DNA of 64,000 nucleotides from Fibrobacter sp. UWT2 (lineage in GTDB: Bacteria; Fibrobacterota; Fibrobacteria; Fibrobacterales; Fibrobacteraceae): assembly GCF_900142545.1 (NCBI RefSeq), contig NZ_FRBF01000009.1, positions 1 through 64,000 of the forward strand. The letters run 5' to 3'. The notes beneath the pieces were generated by a model. It ran no database searches. It saw nothing but the letters and a program-made list of their open reading frames with translations, and was not told the origin of the DNA. Below are positions 8,890-15,037 of this stretch, piece by piece (position 1 is the stretch's first letter; every line of letters begins with the position of its first letter). Both the position numbers and the translations under genes were made by a program.

Positions 8890-9094
8890 GCGTGGCGTCG
8901 AATGCACTTACTGAAGTGGAGGCTCTGGAAAACCTATCTATAAATAAGCACAAACGACCCACGCCCATTGCTGGACGTGAGCGCTCGCCTTATTCTCAAT
9001 AGATTTTGAAATTTTCCAGATTTCCACTTCGAGAATAAGAGCTAACTCTACGTTAAACTCGTGCCCTGCACCACGAGGTGCAGAGCTATGTCAA
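8890..9094 (-). ncRNA. Covarying pseudoknot-like element, copy B, upstream of mod
   Basis: Second copy of the element at 4008-4181, in the same orientation. Conserved blocks are kept while the helices change on both sides. GAAGTGGA (8913-8920) pairs TCCACTTC (9023-9030), TCTGGAAAA (8924-8932) pairs TTTTCCAGA (9012-9020), ATCTAT (8936-8941) pairs ATAGAT (8999-9004), and AATAAG (8943-8948) pairs CTTATT (8989-8994). GCGTGG (8890-8895) pairs CCACGC (8959-8964) in the loop. An extra hairpin CTGCACC-ACGA-GGTGCAG (9066-9083) is present only here. On the minus strand the element ends in a U-run about 65 nt before the mod start. Confidence 0.65.
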
Positions 9095-9127
9095 TGGGAA
9101 ATATAAATAATTGGAAGAGAAAAGGAG

Positions 9128-9148
9128 ATGCCGAGTCAAACCCGGCAT
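9128..9148. repeat. Short palindromic dispersed-type repeat
   Basis: ATGCCG (9128-9133) and CGGCAT (9143-9148) flank AGTCAAACC. The wording GATGCCGnGTCAAnCCCGGCATGACA resembles a small intergenic palindrome that recurs in many bacterial genomes. Only one clear copy is seen in this window. Confidence 0.4.
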
Positions 9149-9197
9149 GACAATTTTAGGGGCTTTTTTTTCGTTGCCGCAATAAATAAGATATCCC

Positions 9198-9226
9198 TTG
9201 ACGCTGACAATCTATTTGTATATATT
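9198..9226 (+). promoter_or_regulatory. Strong sigma70-like promoter for the structured RNA at 9233
   Basis: TTGACG (9198-9203) and TATATT (9221-9226) with exactly 17 bp between them. The predicted start is about 9233, well before the next coding region at 9558. The first roughly 300 nt of the transcript are therefore untranslated. Confidence 0.65.
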
Positions 9227-9232
9227 GTAGCT

Positions 9233-9536
9233 GATATTCGATAATCCTCGTGACAGTCGACATAGACCTTCGGGTCCGTACGTGCATTCGCGGCGGGGCC
9301 CATCAACCTTCTTGATGGTTCTGTTGGATAGCTGGTAGGAACACGACCTACTCGAGTTCACTCGAAAGAGTGGCAAGTAACGCCGGGGAAAGCCCCCGCC
9401 AACAGAATCGCAAGATCATCCCATTCCGCGCAAGGCGTGGAAAATTTCAATACATAACAAGTAAGCAAGGGCATGTTGTGCGCTGTTTTTCGGCGTAATC
9501 GCAACGGCCAGCCAAATTGTCGCCCAATGGCGACGG
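9233..9536 (+). ncRNA. Unassigned highly structured RNA or long leader upstream of an AlbA_2 regulator
   Basis: The stretch is packed with stable elements: GACC-TTCG-GGTC (9266-9277), CCATCAA-CCTTC-TTGATGG (9299-9317), and a closing helix CTGTTGG (9320-9326) with CCAACAG (9399-9405) enclosing three hairpins (GTAGG...CCTAC, CACTC-GAAA-GAGTG, GGGG-AAAG-CCCC). UUCG and GNRA tetraloops are typical of folded RNAs. A last hairpin GTCGCC-CAAT-GGCGAC (9519-9534) followed by GGTTTT resembles a weak terminator or attenuator just before the next gene. I do not recognise the family. The start follows from the promoter at 9198-9226; the 3' end is a guess. Confidence 0.55.
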
Positions 9537-9557
9537 TTTTAATAGCGAGGCAATTCG

Positions 9558-10991
9558 ATGACTTTGGAAGAACTCAAAAAACTGATTTCTAAAGATGAAA
9601 CGAAGAATATTGAACTGAAAAAATCTACCGGCGAACTCCGGGAGGGCATGCATACGGCATGCGCCTTCCTGAATTCCGATGGCGGCGTTCTCGTTTTCGG
9701 TGTCACGCCTTCCTTGAGTATTGTTGGGCAAATCGTTTCTGAATCTACCCGTCGCGATATCGCGCAAGCGTTAGCGGGAATAGAACCTGCGGTCACCCCT
9801 GTTATTGAATATGTAGACATTCCCGGCAAGGACAACCATCAAGTAATCGTACTGAGGTTCAATCCGTGGGTCTATGGGAATGACCCGTACACATTTCATG
9901 GAAGACCATACTATAGACTGGAAAGTGTCACTAAAGCAATGCCTAGGGATATGTTTGATGCTAGAATTCGGATCAACATGCCGCACAAATATTCGTGGGA
10001 AATGAGGGTGGCTGAGGGGTATTCTATAAAAGACCTTGATGTCAGCACAATTCGTGGCGTAGTCCGTCTCGGAGTCGAAGAAAAACGAATTCCGGTGGGG
10101 TCACTCAATGAGTCAATTAAAGTAATATTGAAAAAATGGAACCTGTTGGATGGCGACAATTTGCGGAACGCCGCTGTGTTTCTTTTTTCTAAGAGATTTT
10201 CGTATGATTATGAAATTCGAATGGCTCGTTTTAGAGGAATGGACAAAAATTACTTTATCGACAACCAGCAGGCTCATGGCAATTTCTTTGAACTGCTTGA
10301 TGCGGGCATGTCGTTCTTTTTCAAGCATCTTTCTCTTAGCGGAGAAATCAAGGGGTTTAAAAGGGAAGAACACCTTGATGTTCCTGCAACGGCATTGCGC
10401 GAGGCACTGATTAACGCCCTTTGCCATAGGGATTATGACATTTACCAGTGCTCTATCGGCATTGCCATATATGACGACCGTATAGAAATTGAAAGCCCGG
10501 GCTTGTTACCCCGCGAATTAACTCCCAAAACTATTAAGCGGTCGCATAAGTCATATCCACGAAACGAGATTGCTGCGACGGTTCTCTATCAAATAACATA
10601 CTTAGAAAAATGGGGCTCGGGAATAAAGCGCATAATGGATGCTTGCAAAGCTGAAGGTTCTCCACAACCCTTTTGGAGTGAAGAGGGTGGCTATACCGTG
10701 GTGACGTTCCCGATGAACAAACTGAACGGTAGGATTGTCACCCCAAATGAACCTCAAAATGTCACCCAAAATGTCACTCAAAATGTCACTCAAAATGACA
10801 TTCCGAGAGCAGAAAAAGTGGAGCAGGTTGTTGTGGAAAATTCCATGATATCAAAGGATGATTTAGCTAAAAGGTTCAATGTTTCAAGTAAGACTATTTT
10901 GAGGGACCTCAAAAAGCTTGGCTATGCTTGGGAAGGTGCATCGAAAAATGGGCGTTGGGTAAAAAAGGAACCTACGTCCACAAACTTGTAA
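9558..10991 (+). CDS. AlbA_2 / HATPase_c_4 / wHTH putative regulator
   Basis: A 477-residue protein of the COG2865 type (AlbA_2 or Schlafen-like N-terminal domain). Residues ~10-130 form the AlbA_2 part (NIELKKS, then LNSDGGVLVFGV). Residues ~270-385 form an ATPase-like HATPase_c_4 domain (ALREALINALCHRDY, IEIESPGLLP, EKWGSGIKRIMDAC). Residues ~430-470 form a winged helix (ISKDDLAKRFNVSSKTILRDLKKLGY). Between them is a linker of repeated Q-N-V-T words encoded by a 12-bp tandem repeat. GAGG lies 9 nt before the ATG. Such proteins are usually annotated as transcriptional regulators and are frequent in defence islands. Its position behind a long structured transcript suggests control of its own expression, which is inference. 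Confidence 0.8.
   Translation: MTLEELKKLISKDETKNIELKKSTGELREGMHTACAFLNSDGGVLVFGVTPSLSIVGQIVSESTRRDIAQALAGIEPAVTPVIEYVDIPGKDNHQVIVLRFNPWVYGNDPYTFHGRPYYRLESVTKAMPRDMFDARIRINMPHKYSWEMRVAEGYSIKDLDVSTIRGVVRLGVEEKRIPVGSLNESIKVILKKWNLLDGDNLRNAAVFLFSKRFSYDYEIRMARFRGMDKNYFIDNQQAHGNFFELLDAGMSFFFKHLSLSGEIKGFKREEHLDVPATALREALINALCHRDYDIYQCSIGIAIYDDRIEIESPGLLPRELTPKTIKRSHKSYPRNEIAATVLYQITYLEKWGSGIKRIMDACKAEGSPQPFWSEEGGYTVVTFPMNKLNGRIVTPNEPQNVTQNVTQNVTQNDIPRAEKVEQVVVENSMISKDDLAKRFNVSSKTILRDLKKLGYAWEGASKNGRWVKKEPTSTNL
10755..10802 (+). repeat. 12-bp tandem repeat encoding QNVT
   Basis: Four consecutive 12-nt units (CAAAATGTCACC, CAAAATGTCACT twice, then a degenerate CAAAATGACATT) lie inside the AlbA_2 gene. 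The unit is a multiple of three, so copy-number change would lengthen the linker between the ATPase-like and winged-helix domains without a frameshift. Confidence 0.8.
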
Positions 10992-11376
10992 TAAACATCG
11001 GGCTCGCATCGTCGGCTTTCTTGAAGCCGCAATGTTCGTAGAAGGAGAGTTCTTCGTTGTAGGCGACTACGACTACGCGCAGGTAATCCTTATAGATTTC
11101 CTTGACACGTTCCACGAGTTCCTTGCCGATGCTTTGGCCCTGGTATTCGGGGCGCACAAGCAGGTAATGCACGTAGGCGTTCATGATGCCGTCATCCATG
11201 GCGCAGATCATGCCGACGAGCTTTTCGCCGTCCCAGGCCGAGATGACGGTCTTGAAGTTTTTCATCGCGACTACGAGCTTGTCGGGGAAATGTCCCGAGG
11301 ACCATTCGACGGAGAGGAAGAGGTCTTTTAAATCTTGTTCCGAGAAATCGTGGATGTCTTTGTATTCAATGGCCAT
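10972..11376 (-). CDS. GNAT family N-acetyltransferase
   Basis: A 134-residue GNAT enzyme that would transfer an acetyl group from acetyl-CoA to an unknown amine. The acetyl-CoA loop is visible in LVRPEYQGQSIGKELVERV (R/Q-x-x-G-x-G/A type), followed by the C-terminal SFYEHCGFKKAD typical of the fold. The substrate is not predictable. It begins 3 nt after the stop of the upstream BASS transporter and is probably co-transcribed with it. Its 3' end overlaps the convergent AlbA_2 gene by 20 bp. Confidence 0.85.
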   Translation of the reverse strand: MAIEYKDIHDFSEQDLKDLFLSVEWSSGHFPDKLVVAMKNFKTVISAWDGEKLVGMICAMDDGIMNAYVHYLLVRPEYQGQSIGKELVERVKEIYKDYLRVVVVAYNEELSFYEHCGFKKADDASPMFITSLWT

Positions 11377-11379
11377 GTT

Positions 11380-12315
11380 TTATTTTTCCCACCTGCGGTA
11401 AACGTTCGCGAGTATCGCACCCGAAATGTTGTGCCACACGGAGAATATGGCGCCGGGGACGGTCGCCATCGCAAGGCCCGAGAACGCGGTCGCAGCAAGG
11501 CTTGTAGCGAGTCCGGAATTCTGCATGCCGATTTCGATGGAAAGCGCCTTCGTCTTGGGGGTCGAGAATTTCAGCAACTTTCCGAGGCCAAAACCGCAGC
11601 CGTAGCCGAGCAGGTTGTGGAGAATCACCACGGCAAACACGATAGCGCCCGTGGAGAGAATCTTCGATGCATTGTGCGAGACGACTGCGGCTACAATCAT
11701 CGCAATCGCAATCACCGAGACGAGCGGTAGCACCTTCACGGCGCGGGCAGTCCATTTGCCGAAGAACTTGTTGATAACAAACCCGAGCGCAATCGGCACG
11801 ATGACGACCTTCACGATAGAAAGGAACATCGCCATCACGTCCACGTTTACGGTGGTGCGCAAAAGCAGATAGGTGATTGTCGGCGTCAATACGGGTGCGA
11901 GCAGCGTATTCACGCTCGTCATGCCCACGGAAAGCGCCACGTCGCCTTTCGATAGGTATGTAATCACGTTGCTGGAAGTCCCGCCGGGACAGGTGCCTAC
12001 GAGAACCACGCCCGCCATGAGGGCGGCATCGAGCCCGAACGCCTTGGAAAGTGCAAACGCGAGTGCCGGCATCACGATAAACTGTGCCGCACATCCGATA
12101 GTAATTTCCTTCGGACGTGCAAATACAAGTGCAAAATCGGTCAGCTTGAGTGTAAGCCCCATGCCGAACATCACGACCATCAGCAGGTAATTCACCCACG
12201 AGAGTTCAATCCAGAGTGTCGATTTCGGGACGAACAACGAGAGCGCCGCGATGGCCAAAACGACAACCGCCATCCACTTGCCCACAAATTCACTGATCTT
12301 TTCAAGAAAATGCAT
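11380..12315 (-). CDS. BASS family (bile acid:Na+ symporter-like) transporter
   Basis: A 311-residue integral membrane protein with about ten hydrophobic segments across nearly the whole length. It carries the BASS signature GTCPGGTSSNVITYLSKGDVALSVGMT (about residues 102-128), the discontinuous-helix Na+/substrate region of these symporters. Bacterial members transport organic acids such as pantoate or keto acids rather than bile acids; the substrate here is unknown. The next gene, a GNAT acetyltransferase, follows after 3 nt. Length and topology are normal. Confidence 0.85.
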   Translation of the reverse strand: MHFLEKISEFVGKWMAVVVLAIAALSLFVPKSTLWIELSWVNYLLMVVMFGMGLTLKLTDFALVFARPKEITIGCAAQFIVMPALAFALSKAFGLDAALMAGVVLVGTCPGGTSSNVITYLSKGDVALSVGMTSVNTLLAPVLTPTITYLLLRTTVNVDVMAMFLSIVKVVIVPIALGFVINKFFGKWTARAVKVLPLVSVIAIAMIVAAVVSHNASKILSTGAIVFAVVILHNLLGYGCGFGLGKLLKFSTPKTKALSIEIGMQNSGLATSLAATAFSGLAMATVPGAIFSVWHNISGAILANVYRRWEK

Positions 12316-12368
12316 TTTACAACCTTCTTAAATCAACGAAAAAGATAATCTATTTTCTAGCCGGTGAC

Positions 12369-12809
12369 CTAAATCTCGATGCTTTCTTCGTCGCTAGTGA
12401 TGAATGCCTTCAGGCGTTCAATGGTACGGTCGAAATCGTTCTTGATGGAGCATTCCCACACAGTGGCGACGCGGTAGCCTTGTAGCGAAAGCTTCCAGTT
12501 TGTCTTGACGTCACGCACGACATTGTTCGTGAACTTTTCGTTCCAGAATTCGGGATTGCTTTTGGGGCGGCTTGTGAACTTGCAGCCGTGTTGGTGCCAG
12601 AAACAGCCGTTTATAAAAATGACCACGCCATGCTTAAGAATATACAGGTCTGGCGTGCCTGGCAAATCGCGGCGGTGGAGCCTATAGCGCAGCCCCGCTT
12701 TAAAAAGCGCTCGGCGTACTAAAATTTCTGGTTTCGTATCTACGGAATGAACCGCCTGCATCATCTGCGAGCGGTTCATTGGAAGACGTTTTTTCTGGCG
12801 ACGTTTCAT
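12369..12809 (-). CDS. vsr: Very short patch repair endonuclease (Vsr)
   Basis: A 146-residue Vsr-like nuclease, which nicks DNA at T:G mismatches produced by deamination of 5-methylcytosine. Motifs: MNRSQMMQAVHSVDTKPE at the N-terminus, RYRLHRRDLPGTPDLYI (the catalytic Asp lies in GTPDL), VVIFINGCFWHQHGCK and GYRVATVWEC. A second possible start, the Met of MNRSQMM at 12776, fits the family length better. No cytosine-5 methyltransferase gene is near it in the window, although vsr usually sits beside dcm. It lies at the inner edge of the accessory island. Confidence 0.9.
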   Translation of the reverse strand: MKRRQKKRLPMNRSQMMQAVHSVDTKPEILVRRALFKAGLRYRLHRRDLPGTPDLYILKHGVVIFINGCFWHQHGCKFTSRPKSNPEFWNEKFTNNVVRDVKTNWKLSLQGYRVATVWECSIKNDFDRTIERLKAFITSDEESIEI

Positions 12810-12842
12810 TTGAGTAAATGTCGCTGTCAGTTTGTCAGATTG

Positions 12843-14252
12843 TTATCCGAAAATCTTAGCGCAGAGTTCCGGTGCAAACTTGGAGAGGTAGCCCTGAATC
12901 AGGAGGATCGAAACGAGTGCCGGCAAAATCCACTTGAAGTAGATTCTGAATGCGGCGTTGTACGGAATCTTGTAACCCTTACCGGCGTTCATTTCGGTAA
13001 AGAACTTTTCCTGACCCCAACCGTAGCGGCTAGAGCAGAAGATGGCGATGAACATGCCACCTGCCGGGAGCATGGTGTTGCTCACGATAAAGTCTTCGAG
13101 GTCCAGAACGCAGCTGCCGGGGCCGAAGGGTTCAAAGCTCGAAAGCATGTTGAAGCCGAGAGCGCAGGGAAGCGAAAGCAGGAATACGATCAGAATGTTC
13201 CAGTAGGCGACCTTGCGACGCTTGAATCCCTTGAGGTCCATCCAGAAAGAAACCAGGTTTTCGAAAACGGCAATCAAGGTGGACATGGCCGCAAACGACA
13301 TGAACAGGAAGAATGCGGCTCCGAAGAATCTACCGGCAGGCATCATGGCGAACACGTTGGAAAGCGTCACGAAAATGAGGCCCGGGCCCTGACCAGGAGA
13401 CTGGTTGAAGGCAAAGCAGCTAGGAATCACGATAATACCTGCGACCAAAGCGACGACGGTATCCAGAATGCAGACGCTCGTGGCTTCTTTGGCCAAGGAA
13501 TGATTCTTTCCGATGTAGCTACCGAAAATGGCCATGCTACCGATACCGAGGCTCAAGGTAAAGAAGGCGTGTGCAAAGGCGGCAAAGATAGCCTCGCCCA
13601 GACCCTTGCCCGATTGCGTAAGGCGTTCCAAGGACGGCAACAGGTAGAATTCTAGGCCAGCCGTAGAACCGGGGAGCGTCACGGCGCGAATTGCAAGGAT
13701 TACCATAATGACAAGCAAACAAATCATCATGGTCTTGGTGATGCGTTCCACACCCTTCTGGAGGCCAAGCGACACAATAAAGAGGCCGATGACAATGGCA
13801 ACCGTCATCCAGAAAATCATGAGGCCCGGGTTTCCGAGCATTTCGCCGAAACCGGCCGCAATCTCATCAGGAGTGCCCAAGAGGAACTTGGGATCGGTCA
13901 CCATCTTGTAGAAGTAATAGAACATCCATCCGGTCACCACCGAGTAGAAGGCCATCAATATGTAGTTGGCCGAAATCAGCGGGAACTTGGCCCAATGCCA
14001 CTTGGTACCCGGTTTTTCCAGGTTGTCGAATGCGCGAGCGATACCGCTCTTACCGCCACGACCCAAGGCAAGTTCTGCCATTAAAATGGGCAGGCCCAGG
14101 AAAAGCAGGAAGCCGAGGTACGGGAGCACAAAGGCCGCTCCACCGTACTGACCAGCAATGTAAGGGAAGCGCCACACGTTGCCCAGGCCAATGGCGCAAC
14201 CGGCGGCAATGAGGATAAATCCGAGTCTTGATTTAAAGGTTTCGCGTTCCAT
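12843..14252 (-). CDS. Neurotransmitter:sodium symporter (NSS/SLC6) family transporter
   Basis: A 469-residue Na+-coupled amino-acid-type transporter with about twelve membrane segments. The signature GCAIGLGNVWRFPYIAGQYGG (about residues 18-38) is the Na+/substrate-binding first unwound helix of the LeuT fold, preceded by SRLGF. Later blocks such as FFTLSLGIGSMAIFGSY also fit helix 6 of the family. The substrate, probably an amino acid, cannot be told from sequence. It follows batE by 16 nt and may be read through from that transcript. Confidence 0.9.
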   Translation of the reverse strand: MERETFKSRLGFILIAAGCAIGLGNVWRFPYIAGQYGGAAFVLPYLGFLLFLGLPILMAELALGRGGKSGIARAFDNLEKPGTKWHWAKFPLISANYILMAFYSVVTGWMFYYFYKMVTDPKFLLGTPDEIAAGFGEMLGNPGLMIFWMTVAIVIGLFIVSLGLQKGVERITKTMMICLLVIMVILAIRAVTLPGSTAGLEFYLLPSLERLTQSGKGLGEAIFAAFAHAFFTLSLGIGSMAIFGSYIGKNHSLAKEATSVCILDTVVALVAGIIVIPSCFAFNQSPGQGPGLIFVTLSNVFAMMPAGRFFGAAFFLFMSFAAMSTLIAVFENLVSFWMDLKGFKRRKVAYWNILIVFLLSLPCALGFNMLSSFEPFGPGSCVLDLEDFIVSNTMLPAGGMFIAIFCSSRYGWGQEKFFTEMNAGKGYKIPYNAAFRIYFKWILPALVSILLIQGYLSKFAPELCAKIFG

Positions 14253-14268
14253 AATGAAGAAAAATAGT

Positions 14269-15036
14269 TTATTTCACGATTCCGACATCAGAAAGCTTCA
14301 CAAATCCGCGTATTTTTTCGCCCAAACGGATTTCGGCAAAGTTGTCCTGTTCCGAAAGCACTTCGAACGTGGTGCCTTCAGAAAGCGTGTTCAGCGTTTG
14401 CGACTTGTTGTTCGGGGCGCTTGTCACGTCGGCATCTTTGGCGGTTACGACGCCTTCGATGTTGGTCTCGGCGACAAAAATCTTGTAGCCGGCACTCATC
14501 GCGATAATGCAGAAAACTGCCGACAGCGCGAACATGGCGCCAATCAGTACATTCTTAGTGCGACCGCTGCGGCTGATTCGCCTTGCGATGGCGGCAAGTG
14601 CAATTGCCCAGAAGATTCCAAGCAACACCCACATTTGAGTCCTTAAAGAAAGCGCGTGGTGGGCTTTGAACAGGCCGGAGAGAAGCGGGTTCTCTTCGCC
14701 GTCTTCTTCCACCTTGTCGCGGGTCATGGCCTGCGCGTACTTGAGGTTGTGAATGATGTCGTCGTTGTTGGGGGCGAGGCGGAGGGCCGACTTGTAATAA
14801 TAAATGGCAAAGCCGATCTTGCCTTCCCTAAAGTAGGCATTGCCCAAGTTGTAGTAAAGGTCCGAATTTTCGGTGCCGTTGTCAACGCAAGTACGCCATT
14901 CGTCAATGGCTCGCTCGAACTCACCTTCGTTATAATAGACGACGCCGGATTCAATACCGTTGCAATGATCTGCCGCAAAACAGGCTGTCGCTAAAGCGAC
15001 CATCATGGCGAAAAAGATAAATACTTTCAGTTTCAT
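14269..15036 (-). CDS. batE: BatE-like TPR/SH3 membrane protein
   Basis: A 255-residue envelope protein. It has a signal peptide (residues 1-21, ending CFAAD), two TPR motifs (VYYNEGEFERAIDEW, DLYYNLGNAYFREGKIGFAIYYY), two membrane helices (~130-150 and ~163-185) and a C-terminal bacterial SH3 domain (from ~190, with TFEVLSEQDNFAEIRL). This order matches BatE of the aerotolerance (Bat) operon. It starts 1 nt after the stop of batD, which supports the assignment. BatA, BatB and BatC (VWA-domain partners) are not adjacent here. Confidence 0.75.
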   Translation of the reverse strand: MKLKVFIFFAMMVALATACFAADHCNGIESGVVYYNEGEFERAIDEWRTCVDNGTENSDLYYNLGNAYFREGKIGFAIYYYKSALRLAPNNDDIIHNLKYAQAMTRDKVEEDGEENPLLSGLFKAHHALSLRTQMWVLLGIFWAIALAAIARRISRSGRTKNVLIGAMFALSAVFCIIAMSAGYKIFVAETNIEGVVTAKDADVTSAPNNKSQTLNTLSEGTTFEVLSEQDNFAEIRLGEKIRGFVKLSDVGIVK

Positions 15037-15037
15037 A

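Noticed and set aside
9366-9412. Likeness of GGCAAGTAACGCC / GGGG-AAAG-CCCC / AACAGA to the specificity part of bacterial RNase P RNA
   Set aside because: The universally conserved P4 strand GAGGAAAGTCC and the rest of the catalytic core are not found in the flanks. The shared words are short and could be chance.
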